Assembly: GCF_008000935.1 (NCBI RefSeq)
Contig: NZ_CP042831.1
Span: 372,001 to 436,000 of the forward strand
DNA: 64,000 nucleotides
Reading direction: 5' to 3'
Source: Flavobacterium alkalisoli
GTDB taxonomy: Bacteria; Bacteroidota; Bacteroidia; Flavobacteriales; Flavobacteriaceae
Positions 1 through 8,786 of the stretch are shown here, one piece after another (within the stretch, counting starts at the first letter, position 1; each line of letters opens with the position of its first letter). Under the pieces are notes generated by a model. The model was not told where the DNA came from. It made no database searches and saw nothing but the letters and a program-made list of their open reading frames with translations. The translations under genes were made by a program, and so were the position numbers.

Positions 1-365
1 TCACCTTGGAGTCGGACTATGCATGGATATTCTTTAAATTTGAAGCTCCTACTTTCTTTGAAAAGGAAGACATCTATATAGGCGGTATGTTTAATAACTA
101 TGCCAAAACAAATGAATACAAAATGGAGTATAACGAAAAAACGGGCACATATGAAAAAGCCGTAATGATAAAACAGGGCTTTACTAACTATATGTATATT
201 GCTGCCAATGCTAAAGGAAAGGTGGACGGTAAGAATGCTCCCGACGGTAATTTTTTCCAAACCGAGAACGATTATAACATTTTAGTATACTACAGAGAGA
301 ACAACGAACGTTATGATAGGGTGATTGGTTACGGATACGCCAATTCAGAAGATATTATAAACTAA
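1..365 (+). CDS. T9SS plug-type protein (DUF5103), C-terminal fragment
   Basis: The 3' end of a gene that begins left of the window; about 120 codons are visible, the first complete in-frame codon being at position 3, ending in TAA. The closing motif, an NDYNILVYYR stretch followed by RYDRVIGYG, matches what I know of the end of DUF5103 proteins. In Flavobacterium these are annotated as type IX secretion plug-domain proteins, after the subunit that occupies the SprA translocon pore. No catalytic motif is expected. The role is inferred from family memory; only the tail is visible. The next gene, apaG, has its own promoter about 70 bases downstream. Confidence 0.6.
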   Translation, partial: TLESDYAWIFFKFEAPTFFEKEDIYIGGMFNNYAKTNEYKMEYNEKTGTYEKAVMIKQGFTNYMYIAANAKGKVDGKNAPDGNFFQTENDYNILVYYRENNERYDRVIGYGYANSEDIIN

Positions 366-436
366 ATATCAGTTAGTTAAAAAATTCTTTCTGATAATTT
401 AATATCTTAAATAAATCTAAAACAATAATTAATTCG

Positions 437-444
437 TATTTTTG
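437..444 (+). promoter_or_regulatory. -7 promoter element of apaG
   Basis: TATTTTTG fits the Bacteroidota sigma-A -7 consensus TAnnTTTG. It lies 25 bases before the ATG at 469 and overlaps the upstream TTG at 442, which argues against that TTG being the start codon. Confidence 0.6.
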
Positions 445-468
445 TTAGGCAATTTGGTTATGCAACAT

Positions 469-855
469 ATGGTAACACAAATAACAAGAGGCATAAAGAT
501 TTCGGTTTCTACTAGTTTTGAAGGCACTTACTTTAAAAACTACAAGATTCATTTTGCCTTTACTTATGAGGTAACTATAGAAAACCAAAGCAAAGATTCC
601 GTACAGTTAAATTCCCGCCACTGGGAAATTTACGACTCCCTTAATGATATTGAAATTGTAGACGGTGAAGGTGTAATAGGCAAAAAACCTGTTTTAAAAC
701 CGGGCGAAAAACACACTTACAGCTCCGGCTGTCTTTTGGCTTCTCCTTTTGGAGCTATGAGGGGTTATTTCAATATGATTAACTTTACCTCTACCCGAAC
801 TTTCAGGGTAATTATACCTACTTTCAGGTTAAGTGCTCCTTTTGCCCTTAATTAA
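469..855 (+). CDS. apaG: ApaG domain protein
   Basis: 128 residues, the usual ApaG length. The start MVTQITRGIKISV and the sequence SRHWEIYD followed by VIGKKPVLKPGE and the closing SPFGAMRGYF region are the ApaG signature, a fibronectin-III-like beta sandwich. ApaG has been linked to cobalt/magnesium tolerance in enterobacteria; its biochemical role is not settled. An ATG at 460 is possible, but 469 matches the family start and sits well downstream of the -7 element at 437-444. Expressed as a single gene; pruA follows with its own promoter. Confidence 0.9.
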   Translation: MVTQITRGIKISVSTSFEGTYFKNYKIHFAFTYEVTIENQSKDSVQLNSRHWEIYDSLNDIEIVDGEGVIGKKPVLKPGEKHTYSSGCLLASPFGAMRGYFNMINFTSTRTFRVIIPTFRLSAPFALN

Positions 856-918
856 AGTATTTTCAGGCATACCTGTTTATCAGTGATTTTTTTGCAATTA
901 AAGAGCAGATTATTTCCG

Positions 919-926
919 TATATTTG
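919..926 (+). promoter_or_regulatory. -7 promoter element of pruA
   Basis: TATATTTG matches TAnnTTTG. A TTTG at 891-894 could serve as the -33 element, although the 24-base spacer is on the long side. The ATG at 968 gives a leader of about 40 bases. Confidence 0.6.
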
Positions 927-967
927 CATTACTAAAAATTTTTTAATTGCTTAAATTATAAATTATT

Positions 968-2599
968 ATGCCAAAAGGAATTTACAACGTACCCGAGGCT
1001 TTTAACGAACCCGTTAAATCTTATGCTCCCGGCACACCGGAAAGAGAGCAGGTACTGGTCACTTTTAAAGAACTTTACAACACTACAGTTGATGTACCTT
1101 TATATATAGGTACGGAAGAAATCCGTACAGGGAAAACAAAAACAATAAACCCTCCTTTTGACCACAAAAAAACAGTAGGTACTTACCATGAAGCAGAAAA
1201 AGAGCATGTGGTAAAAGCTATTGAAACTGCACTTGAAGCCCGTAAAAAATGGGCATCAATGGCATGGGAACAAAGAGCTTCTATCTTCCTTAAGGCAGCT
1301 GAGCTTTTAGCCGGACCTTACCGTGCAAAAATAAATGCTGCTACCATGATAGCCCAGGCTAAAACGGTTCATCAGGCAGAAATTGATGCTGCTTGTGAAT
1401 TTATTGACTTCCTGCGTTTTAATGTAGAGTTTATGACACAGATATATGCAGAACAGCCTGTATCTTCTGAAGGAATATGGAACAGAATGGAGCACCGTCC
1501 GCTGGAAGGATTCATTTATGCCATCACTCCGTTTAACTTTACTGCTATTGCCGGTAACCTTCCTGCCTCTCCTGCCCTAATGGGTAACGTAGTGGTATGG
1601 AAACCAAGTGCCGCTCAGGTTTACAGCGCTAATGTAATTATGGAAGTATTTAAACTTGCAGGATTACCTGACGGTGTAATAAATATGGTACACGGTGACC
1701 CTGTTATGATTACAGATACACTTTTAGAAAGCCCTGATTTTGCAGGAATACACTATACCGGTTCTACAGCCGTATTTAATGGTATTTGGGCAAAAATAGG
1801 TCAGAATATGGGTAAAGGCATTTACAAAACCTACCCAAGAATAGTAGGTGAAACAGGAGGTAAAGACTTTGTTCTTGCTCACCCTTCATCTATACCAGCG
1901 CAGGTTGCAACAGGCCTTTCAAGAGGTGCTTTTGAGTTCCAGGGACAAAAATGTTCTGCCGCTTCAAGAGCTTATATCCCTCAATCAATATGGCCGGCAG
2001 TAAAAGACCAGCTTGTTGCTGATATCGCTTCAATGAAAATGGGTTCTCCGGAAGATCTTTCCAACTTCATTACCTGTGTAATACATGAAGGTTCTTTTGA
2101 TAAGCTTGCAAAATATATTGATGCAGCTAAAAACTCTCCTGAAGCCGAAATTATTGCGGGTGGTAAGTATGATAAATCTGTAGGTTACTTTATTGAGCCA
2201 ACAGTTATCGTAACTACAAACCCTCAATATGAGACTATGCACACTGAGCTTTTTGGCCCGGTACTTACAATATATGTTTATGAGGATGCTAAATGGGAAG
2301 AGACACTTAAACTTGTAGATGAAACTTCTCCATACGCTTTAACGGGAGCAATTTTCAGTCAGGATCGTTATGCTATAGAGCAGGCTACAAAAGCGCTTGA
2401 AAACTGCGCAGGTAACTTCTACATAAACGACAAACCAACAGGTGCAGTTGTAGGACAACAGCCTTTTGGTGGTGCAAGAGCATCAGGAACTAACGACAAG
2501 GCGGGTTCAATCCTTAACCTTTTACGTTGGGTTTCTCCAAGAACAATTAAAGAAACATTTGTTCCGCCAACAGATTACAGATATCCTTTCTTAGGATAA
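968..2599 (+). CDS. pruA: L-glutamate gamma-semialdehyde dehydrogenase
   Basis: 543 residues, full length for the stand-alone 1-pyrroline-5-carboxylate dehydrogenase family. It oxidises glutamate semialdehyde to glutamate with NAD+ in the second step of proline degradation. Visible aldehyde dehydrogenase landmarks are the cofactor stretch around ITPFNFTAIAGNLP, the GETGGKD segment with the catalytic Glu, the nucleophile Cys near residue 329 in GQKCSAASR, and the C-terminal PFGGARASGTNDKAG. No proline dehydrogenase domain is attached, so proline oxidation must be encoded elsewhere. Monocistronic: own promoter, and a strong hairpin terminator directly after the stop. Confidence 0.96.
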   Translation: MPKGIYNVPEAFNEPVKSYAPGTPEREQVLVTFKELYNTTVDVPLYIGTEEIRTGKTKTINPPFDHKKTVGTYHEAEKEHVVKAIETALEARKKWASMAWEQRASIFLKAAELLAGPYRAKINAATMIAQAKTVHQAEIDAACEFIDFLRFNVEFMTQIYAEQPVSSEGIWNRMEHRPLEGFIYAITPFNFTAIAGNLPASPALMGNVVVWKPSAAQVYSANVIMEVFKLAGLPDGVINMVHGDPVMITDTLLESPDFAGIHYTGSTAVFNGIWAKIGQNMGKGIYKTYPRIVGETGGKDFVLAHPSSIPAQVATGLSRGAFEFQGQKCSAASRAYIPQSIWPAVKDQLVADIASMKMGSPEDLSNFITCVIHEGSFDKLAKYIDAAKNSPEAEIIAGGKYDKSVGYFIEPTVIVTTNPQYETMHTELFGPVLTIYVYEDAKWEETLKLVDETSPYALTGAIFSQDRYAIEQATKALENCAGNFYINDKPTGAVVGQQPFGGARASGTNDKAGSILNLLRWVSPRTIKETFVPPTDYRYPFLG

Positions 2600-2604
2600 C
2601 ATCA

Positions 2605-2637
2605 TAAAAAAAGGCTTCCGAAACGGAAGCCTTTTTC
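2605..2637. terminator. Bidirectional terminator between pruA and rsmG
   Basis: Perfect 10-base stem AAGGCTTCCG/CGGAAGCCTT at 2611-2620 and 2624-2633 with loop AAA, flanked by an A-run on the left and a T-run on the right, so it can end transcription from both convergent genes. Confidence 0.9.
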
Positions 2638-2639
2638 TT

Positions 2640-3269
2640 TTATACTTTATATTTCATTGCCAGGTGTACTACCTTTTTGGTCTCAAAAAATTCATCATCA
2701 AAAAACTCTGAAAGATCATAAAGCGTAGTTCTCTGGAAAACAGAAAGCTCTTCTGTAAGATCTCCTCCTTTTAGATAAAGAATCCCGTTTGGCAAATCAT
2801 GATTCTGGTCTTTCTTCACCTTACCCCTAACCCACTTTACAAAATCAGGCATATTGGTAACGGCGCGGCTCACAATAAAGTCAAACTCCTTATTTACCTT
2901 TTCAGCACGCATTTGCTCGGCTTTTACATTCTTAAGTCCAAGTCCGGCAGCTACCTCGTTAACTACTTTTATCTTTTTTGCAATTACGTCTATTAGATAG
3001 AAATTGGTTTCAGGAAAAAGTATTGCAAGCGGTATTCCCGGAAATCCTCCTCCGGTTCCTACGTCCATCACATCGGCATCCGGCTTAAACTTCATAACTT
3101 TAGCAATACCAAGCGAGTGCAATACATGTTTAGTATACAGTGACTCGATATCCTTTCTGGAAATAACATTAATTTTTGCATTCCATTCGGTATAAAGTTG
3201 TTCCAGTTTTGCGAATTGCTCTTTTTGCTTTTCGGTCAGATCCGGAAAATATCTAACAATCTCCTCCAT
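2640..3269 (-). CDS. rsmG: 16S rRNA (guanine-527 N7)-methyltransferase RsmG
   Basis: 209 residues, normal RsmG/GidB length. It transfers methyl from S-adenosylmethionine to N7 of G527 in 16S rRNA. The AdoMet-binding glycine loop is seen as VMDVGTGGGFPGIPLAI, with the following ETNFYLIDVIAKK acidic strand and the conserved FDFIVSRAV. Of the two possible starts, the ATG at 3269 is preferred over a TTG three bases upstream. A perfect TAnnTTTG element at 3286-3293 leaves a leader of only about a dozen bases. Convergent with pruA, with which it shares a terminator. Confidence 0.95.
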   Translation of the reverse strand: MEEIVRYFPDLTEKQKEQFAKLEQLYTEWNAKINVISRKDIESLYTKHVLHSLGIAKVMKFKPDADVMDVGTGGGFPGIPLAILFPETNFYLIDVIAKKIKVVNEVAAGLGLKNVKAEQMRAEKVNKEFDFIVSRAVTNMPDFVKWVRGKVKKDQNHDLPNGILYLKGGDLTEELSVFQRTTLYDLSEFFDDEFFETKKVVHLAMKYKV

Positions 3270-3285
3270 CAATTTTAATTTTAGG

Positions 3286-3293
3286 CAAAAGTA
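3286..3293 (-). promoter_or_regulatory. -7 promoter element of rsmG
   Basis: Read on the minus strand this is TACTTTTG, an exact TAnnTTTG match. The start codon at 3269 lies about 16 bases further on, so the leader is very short. Confidence 0.6.
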
Positions 3294-3350
3294 AGCATTT
3301 TAAGCGCTAATTTTTACATCATTTTTTTCGTTTTGCTACTCATTAATAAT

Positions 3351-3358
3351 TACCTTTG
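3351..3358 (+). promoter_or_regulatory. -7 promoter element of the desaturase gene
   Basis: TACCTTTG matches TAnnTTTG. It contains the upstream in-frame TTG (3356), so that codon cannot be in the transcript if this promoter is used. This supports translation from ATG 3386. Confidence 0.55.
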
Positions 3359-3385
3359 AAGCTTCTAGATTTGAAATATAAATAC

Positions 3386-4480
3386 ATGAATATCAACACT
3401 CCCGTTTTTTCTAAAAACGACTCAATAAAATTTTTCAGGACTCTAAACAAACGCGTAAACGACTACTTTAAAGAAAATAACCTGAAAAAAACCGGAAACT
3501 GGCAGCTGCATCTAAAAGCAATCGTAATGTTTGCCCTGTTTTTGGCTCCCTATTTTTTAATACTGACACTTAACCTGCCTGTTTGGGCACAGTTCCTTTT
3601 AACCATTGTTATGGGAGTAGGTATGGCCGGTGTGGGCATGAACGTAATGCACGACGGTAACCATGGATCATACTCTTCTAAATCGTGGTTAAATAACTTT
3701 ATGGGCGGCAGTATTTACATTCTTGCCGGAAACGTATACAACTGGCAGGTACAGCACAATGTGCTTCACCACACGTATACTAACATTCACGGGCACGACG
3801 AAGATCTTGATGCCGGAAGGGTAATACGTTTTTCACAAAGTGCAACATGGAGAAGGTTCCACAAATTTCAGCATTACTACTCCATTTTCCTTTATGGACT
3901 GCTTACTTTTAACTGGGCTATTACAACCGATATAAAACAAATGAGAAGGTACATTAAAAAGGGGCTTTCTTATGGTAAATTCCAGAGTCCGGTTAAACAA
4001 TGGACAGTACTGGTAGTAACAAAACTTATTTATGTTGTGGTATGGCTTGCCATCCCTATGATTTTAGGCATTACATGGTGGAAAGTACTTATAGGCTTTT
4101 TTGTGATGCACTACACTGCCGGACTTATTTTAAGCGTGGTTTTCCAGTTGGCACACGTGGTTGAAGAAACCGACAACCCTATACCGGGAGAGAACGGTGA
4201 GATAGAAAACACATGGGCAATACACCAGCTTTATACAACTGCCAATTTTGCTCCTAGAAACAAAATTGTAAACTGGTTTACCGGAGGATTAAACCACCAG
4301 ATAGAACATCATATTTTTCCAAACATAAGCCATATTCATTATGGTGCTATTGCAAAAATCGTAAAACAAACCGCTAAAGAGCACAACCTGCCTTACCATG
4401 AGTTTAAAACCATGCGCAGCGCAATAGCGGCACACTTTAAGCATCTAAAAGAGCTGGGCATGAAACCCGCATTAAATTAA
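3386..4480 (+). CDS. Membrane fatty-acid desaturase
   Basis: 364 residues from ATG 3386. An integral membrane di-iron desaturase: the three histidine boxes are visible as HDGNH (after a GVGMNVM stretch), HNVLHHTY and, near the C-terminus, HQIEHH. Two hydrophobic hairpins flank the boxes, around residues 45-90 and 215-250. The HQIEHH third box is typical of front-end or acyl-lipid desaturases, although no cytochrome b5 domain is attached. Likely role is unsaturation of membrane acyl chains; the exact position of the double bond cannot be read. The upstream TTG at 3356 lies inside the -7 element and was rejected as the start. The aminotransferase gene follows after 30 bases and may be co-transcribed. 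Confidence 0.9.
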   Translation: MNINTPVFSKNDSIKFFRTLNKRVNDYFKENNLKKTGNWQLHLKAIVMFALFLAPYFLILTLNLPVWAQFLLTIVMGVGMAGVGMNVMHDGNHGSYSSKSWLNNFMGGSIYILAGNVYNWQVQHNVLHHTYTNIHGHDEDLDAGRVIRFSQSATWRRFHKFQHYYSIFLYGLLTFNWAITTDIKQMRRYIKKGLSYGKFQSPVKQWTVLVVTKLIYVVVWLAIPMILGITWWKVLIGFFVMHYTAGLILSVVFQLAHVVEETDNPIPGENGEIENTWAIHQLYTTANFAPRNKIVNWFTGGLNHQIEHHIFPNISHIHYGAIAKIVKQTAKEHNLPYHEFKTMRSAIAAHFKHLKELGMKPALN

Positions 4481-4510
4481 TATTTTAAGTCAATTAAACA
4501 CAGTACGACG

Positions 4511-5695
4511 ATGAATCAGCTTTCTGACAGGATCAATAATCTGTCTACCTCACAAACGCTTGCTATGGCAGCAAAAGCCAGAGAGCTAAAAGCACAGGGA
4601 AAAGATATTATAAGCCTTAGCCTTGGCGAACCGGATTTTAATACTCCGGATTTTATTAAAGAAGCGGCTAAAAAAGCCATTGACGAAAACTACAGCGCTT
4701 ATACACCGGTAGACGGTTATGTTGAGCTTAAAGAAGCTATTTGCCGTAAGTTTAAAAGAGATAACGGTCTTGATTATACACCGTCTCAAATTGTTGTTTC
4801 AACAGGTGCAAAACAATCACTTTACAACATTGCACAGGTAATGCTTAATGATGGTGATGAGGTGTTACTACCTGCCCCATACTGGGTAAGCTATGTAGAG
4901 ATTGTTAAGCTATCAGGAGGTGTACCGGTTGAGGTACCTACTTCGGTAGAGACTGATTTTAAAATGACTGCAGAGCAGCTTGAGGCAGCTATTACGCCTA
5001 AAACAAAAATGATGTGGTTTAGCTCTCCCTGTAACCCAAGTGGTTCAGTTTACAGCCGTGAGGAGCTTACCGCTATCGCTAAAGTATTAGAAAAATACCC
5101 TAACATATACATTGTATCTGATGAGATTTATGAGCACATTAACTACTCAGGTACATTTTGCAGTATAGGTTCTATACCGGGAATGCTGGAAAGAACAATT
5201 ACCGTAAACGGTGTGGCAAAAGCTTTTGCCATGACAGGATGGAGAATTGGCTACATAGGCGCTCCTGAGTTTATTGCCAAAGCATGTACAAAAATACAGG
5301 GACAGGTAACAAGTGGTGCTAACAGTATCGCTCAGCGTGCTACTATTGCTGCTGTTGATGCCGATCCTTCTGCTATTAAATACATGGTTGACGCTTTCCA
5401 TAAGCGCAGGGATTTAGTTATCGGCCTTGCTCAGGAAATTCCGGGCTTTAAACTAAACGTACCGGAAGGCGCATTTTATGTTTTCCCTGACGTGTCTTAC
5501 TACTTTGGTAAAACATTAAACGGAGTGGAAATTAAAAATGCAGACGATTTCTCTATGTACCTGTTAGAGCATGCTAATGTGGCTACCGTAACAGGAGATG
5601 CATTTGGCAACCCTAACTGTATCCGTTTCTCTTATGCTACAAGCGAAGAGCAACTGATTGAAGCTTTACGAAGAATTAAAGAAGCACTTGCTTAA
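4511..5695 (+). CDS. Pyridoxal-phosphate aspartate-type aminotransferase
   Basis: 394 residues, class I fold, subgroup Ib (aspartate/prephenate aminotransferase type). Visible are the N-terminal SLGEPDFNTP, the cofactor contacts around STGAKQSLYN, the SPCNPSG motif with the Asn that holds the pyridine ring, the SDEIYEH aspartate, the Schiff-base lysine near residue 237 in NGVAKAFAMTGWRIGY, and the substrate-carboxylate Arg in NCIRFSYA. It moves the amino group of aspartate or glutamate to a keto acid. Possibly co-transcribed with the desaturase upstream; ended by a hairpin terminator. Confidence 0.92.
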   Translation: MNQLSDRINNLSTSQTLAMAAKARELKAQGKDIISLSLGEPDFNTPDFIKEAAKKAIDENYSAYTPVDGYVELKEAICRKFKRDNGLDYTPSQIVVSTGAKQSLYNIAQVMLNDGDEVLLPAPYWVSYVEIVKLSGGVPVEVPTSVETDFKMTAEQLEAAITPKTKMMWFSSPCNPSGSVYSREELTAIAKVLEKYPNIYIVSDEIYEHINYSGTFCSIGSIPGMLERTITVNGVAKAFAMTGWRIGYIGAPEFIAKACTKIQGQVTSGANSIAQRATIAAVDADPSAIKYMVDAFHKRRDLVIGLAQEIPGFKLNVPEGAFYVFPDVSYYFGKTLNGVEIKNADDFSMYLLEHANVATVTGDAFGNPNCIRFSYATSEEQLIEALRRIKEALA

Positions 5696-5706
5696 TACAA
5701 AATACT

Positions 5707-5730
5707 GCCCTGCCTAAAGCAGGGCTTTTT
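5707..5730 (+). terminator. Terminator after the aminotransferase gene
   Basis: Stem GCCCTGC/GCAGGGC with loop CTAAA, followed by a run of five T. Confidence 0.85.
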
Positions 5731-5755
5731 GATTATATAGTACATTATAAGGAAT

Positions 5756-6922
5756 ATGCAGAAAAAAATACTTTTATTAGGTTCAGGAGAATTAGGTAAA
5801 GAGTTTGTAATCGCAGCACAGCGTATTGGCCAGACCGTAATAGCTGTAGACAGCTACGAAGGCGCTCCTGCCATGCAGGTAGCCGATGGTTTTGAGGTTA
5901 TCAATATGCTTGACGGCGCTGCTCTTGATGCGGTTGTAGCAAAACACAATCCTGATTTTATAGTTCCTGAAATTGAAGCGATAAGAACAGAGCGTTTTTA
6001 CGATTATGAAAAACAGGGCATTACTGTAGTGCCATCTGCAAAGGCAGCTAACTTTACCATGAACCGTAAAGCAATACGTGACCTTGCAGCAAAAGACCTT
6101 GGCCTGCGTACGGCTAACTACCGTTATGCTACCTCTGCCGAAGAGCTTGAGAAAGCGGTAAGCGAAGTAGGTATGCCATGTGTGGTAAAGCCACTTATGT
6201 CCTCTTCAGGTAAAGGGCAGTCTACCATTAAAACACAGGAGGATATTGAAAAAGCATGGAAATATGCTGTAGAAGGTTCCCGTGGTGATGTGGTAGAAGT
6301 TATTGTTGAGGCTTTCGTAAACTTCCATTCAGAAATTACATTACTTACTGTTACCCAAAACAACAACCCTACCCTGTTTTGTGCACCAATAGGCCACAGA
6401 CAGGAACGTGGTGATTATCAGGAAAGCTGGCAGCCTGCAAGGGTAAGTGATAAGGATATTGCAGAAGCTCAGGATATGGCTCGCAAAGTTACCGAAGCTT
6501 TAGGCGGGGCAGGAATATTTGGTGTGGAGTTTTTCCTTACGGATGAAGGAGTTTACTTTTCTGAACTATCACCAAGACCTCACGACACAGGTATGGTAAC
6601 ACTGGCAGGGACTCAAAACTTTAATGAGTTTGAACTGCACTTAAGAACCATATTAAGCTTACCAATAGCCGAAATCACGTTAGAAAGAAACGGTGCAAGC
6701 GCCGTTATACTAGCCTCAGAAAATAGTAACAACCCTACTTTTAACGGAGTGGAAAAGATTGCTGCTTTACCTAAAACCGATTTCAGGTTATTTGGCAAAC
6801 CAACATCACGCCCTTACCGCAGGATGGGTGTAGCATTGACGTATGATAATACTGATACTCCGGTAGAAACTATAGTTGAAAAAGCTATTGCAGCGGCTGC
6901 AATAGTAAAAGTAAACGCATAA
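5756..6922 (+). CDS. purT: Formate-dependent phosphoribosylglycinamide formyltransferase
   Basis: 388 residues, standard PurT length. An ATP-grasp enzyme that makes formyl-GAR from GAR, formate and ATP in purine synthesis, bypassing folate-dependent PurN. Seen are the N-terminal pre-ATP-grasp [11 protein letters not shown], the central [13 protein letters not shown] loop, GIFGVEFFL with acidic metal ligands, and the highly characteristic [14 protein letters not shown]. The start at 5756 gives the normal N-terminus. Single gene, closed by a strong terminator shared with the convergent gene. Confidence 0.96.
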   Translation: MQKKILLLGSGELGKEFVIAAQRIGQTVIAVDSYEGAPAMQVADGFEVINMLDGAALDAVVAKHNPDFIVPEIEAIRTERFYDYEKQGITVVPSAKAANFTMNRKAIRDLAAKDLGLRTANYRYATSAEELEKAVSEVGMPCVVKPLMSSSGKGQSTIKTQEDIEKAWKYAVEGSRGDVVEVIVEAFVNFHSEITLLTVTQNNNPTLFCAPIGHRQERGDYQESWQPARVSDKDIAEAQDMARKVTEALGGAGIFGVEFFLTDEGVYFSELSPRPHDTGMVTLAGTQNFNEFELHLRTILSLPIAEITLERNGASAVILASENSNNPTFNGVEKIAALPKTDFRLFGKPTSRPYRRMGVALTYDNTDTPVETIVEKAIAAAAIVKVNA

Positions 6923-6940
6923 AAAATACAACAATAAAAA

Positions 6941-6967
6941 AAGGCCGGGTAAACCCGGCCTTTTTTT
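6941..6967. terminator. Bidirectional terminator
   Basis: Perfect stem AAGGCCGGGT/ACCCGGCCTT at 6941-6950 and 6953-6962, with A-run before and T-run after. It serves purT and the convergent membrane-protein gene. Confidence 0.9.
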
Positions 6968-8597
6968 ATTTCTTAATTCCCAACTTGAGATTATCAAAAG
7001 TGGAAACGTTTATTACATCTTCCACATCATTATCAAAAGATATACTTATACTGTCACCTTCCTTTGTCACAGGAAGCTCATTAGACAATTGTGACGAGGC
7101 TATAAATATTTTAGGACTGCCATTAACGGTAAAGTAATAAAAACTGTTACCGTTTTTAATATCACTCTGTATCCTCGTCACTGTAGTACTAAGATTTGTT
7201 CGGGTATCAACCGCATCTGGGTTTATCCTGTTACCAGACATATTATATACATTCTTGTAAGCCATAAGAGCTTCAGACATGGTATTGCCCACTCCCACTA
7301 TCGTATAATCGCCAATAGCAACCATAGCATACATTTTTACCAGTCCGCCACCATCTTTTAAGGTCATAACATAAGTTGGTATACCATTAATGGTATAAGG
7401 AACAGGCAATGAGGCGTGGTAACGTTTTTCCTGAACCTTACCTTCTGCCGATTTTTGCGCAGCATATTCCGTTGCACCGCTTTGTTTATAGAAGGTCGTT
7501 TCCTTTGTACGGGTATCTACCAGCACAAATCCTACTGCCGACTCATCCTTACCTACAGATGACACTCCCGTGTACCAGTAAGGGCGACCGTCTTTACCAT
7601 AAACCAAAGTAAGGTCTTCGGTAATCATAAGCTTATCTTCATTACTCCAGTTCCAGTAACCGTGAACATACTCACCCCAATCGGAAAGTTGGTCAATTAC
7701 AAAAGATATAGGCTGTATCCTGTCTATCCACGCCGGGGTATCAGCTATACCATACTCTTTCAAGTCACCTGTCTGCGCATCAATTACGACCACACCATCA
7801 GCATCATTACCTGAAAAACCTACCCTCTTTTTATACTTTGTAGCAACCCAAAACGGTTTACCTGCATCATCCACTTCAAAAGTAAAATCGGTAAGTCCTG
7901 TAGTAGCATATCCGTTAAAATAAGCATGTCTGTCTACCCTGCTCCCAAAGAAAGCCTCAGGCTGATACTTAATTTTAATATCCTTTCCGTCAAGATTCTG
8001 CACCAATCTCACATCACGCTCATTTGTAGCCGACACCATTACATAACCATCGGTACCCTCAGTATTATTAAGCCATTTAAAAAATCCCGAATGCAATAGC
8101 GGTGCTACCCAAAATAAATCGTCTCCCACCTTTTGGATAAAAAACTCTCCCAGTTCGCTTTTACTGCCTAATGCAGGATCTGAACCTATTATTTTTTCCC
8201 CTAACAATGATGCCAGTTTTTCATCTACTACCCTTACCTTATTAATAGCTATAGGCGCAATATGATTTGCCATCTCGTTACCTATTTTAACCTCCCCTAT
8301 CAGCTCCCTATAGGACTGATTGTAAAATATAGGTGCACTTGTTACAAAAGGCAACACAATAACATAAATAAGAAGTATTGGTACAATCCTGAAAAGTATC
8401 TTTTGCAGGCTGCCAAATTTAAACTTCAGCTTATTGTTCGTGGTATAAGCTTTAGCGGTAAGTAAATTGAGTAAAAGAATTAGGAATATAAGTATAACTG
8501 CAAATCCGGTAAACCTGTAATTTATAACCGGAAGTGCCAGATAAAAAATTAAAAATCCTGTTAGCAATACAAATATTGCTGCGACTGTCCTTTTCAT
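6966..8597 (-). CDS. Membrane protein with duplicated PepSY-like extracytoplasmic modules
   Basis: 543 residues; no named family recognised. The N-terminus has two adjacent hydrophobic helices (about residues 5-50) and a third near 68-90; the remaining roughly 450 residues are hydrophilic and probably face outward. Two similar modules are visible in the soluble part: a GKPFWVATK segment leading to GVVVIDAQTGDLKEYG, and a GRPYWYTGV segment leading to GFVLVDTRTKETTFY. This G-x-P-aromatic-W then hydrophobic-Asp-x-x-T pattern resembles PepSY domains. A conserved-looking WIDRIQP is followed by a Trp-rich WGEYVHGYWNW. A function cannot be assigned. Single gene on the minus strand; about 190 bases separate it from the divergent two-component operon. 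Confidence 0.7.
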   Translation of the reverse strand: MKRTVAAIFVLLTGFLIFYLALPVINYRFTGFAVILIFLILLLNLLTAKAYTTNNKLKFKFGSLQKILFRIVPILLIYVIVLPFVTSAPIFYNQSYRELIGEVKIGNEMANHIAPIAINKVRVVDEKLASLLGEKIIGSDPALGSKSELGEFFIQKVGDDLFWVAPLLHSGFFKWLNNTEGTDGYVMVSATNERDVRLVQNLDGKDIKIKYQPEAFFGSRVDRHAYFNGYATTGLTDFTFEVDDAGKPFWVATKYKKRVGFSGNDADGVVVIDAQTGDLKEYGIADTPAWIDRIQPISFVIDQLSDWGEYVHGYWNWSNEDKLMITEDLTLVYGKDGRPYWYTGVSSVGKDESAVGFVLVDTRTKETTFYKQSGATEYAAQKSAEGKVQEKRYHASLPVPYTINGIPTYVMTLKDGGGLVKMYAMVAIGDYTIVGVGNTMSEALMAYKNVYNMSGNRINPDAVDTRTNLSTTVTRIQSDIKNGNSFYYFTVNGSPKIFIASSQLSNELPVTKEGDSISISFDNDVEDVINVSTFDNLKLGIKK

Positions 8598-8759
8598 AAT
8601 CGTTATTTGGTTTGTTTCCTTATAAGTAGCACATACCTTTAAAACGTTACATTTTTCAGGAGATAATTCAGTATTAGCTTATACAACAGCCATTCTACTA
8701 TAAATGTGATAAAAATCCTTCATTAAAAGTTATTTGCAATTATTTAAGATTTCAATTCT

Positions 8760-8767
8760 TACTTTTG
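8760..8767 (+). promoter_or_regulatory. -7 promoter element of the two-component operon
   Basis: TACTTTTG matches TAnnTTTG, 20 bases before the ATG at 8787. A TTTG at 8733-8736 is a possible -33 element. Confidence 0.55.
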
Positions 8768-8786
8768 TATAAATGTCCTTGCACAT

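Noticed and set aside
3356..3385. Ten-codon N-terminal extension of the fatty-acid desaturase from a TTG
   Set aside because: The TTG is inside the exact -7 element TACCTTTG; the ATG at 3386 is the likely start.
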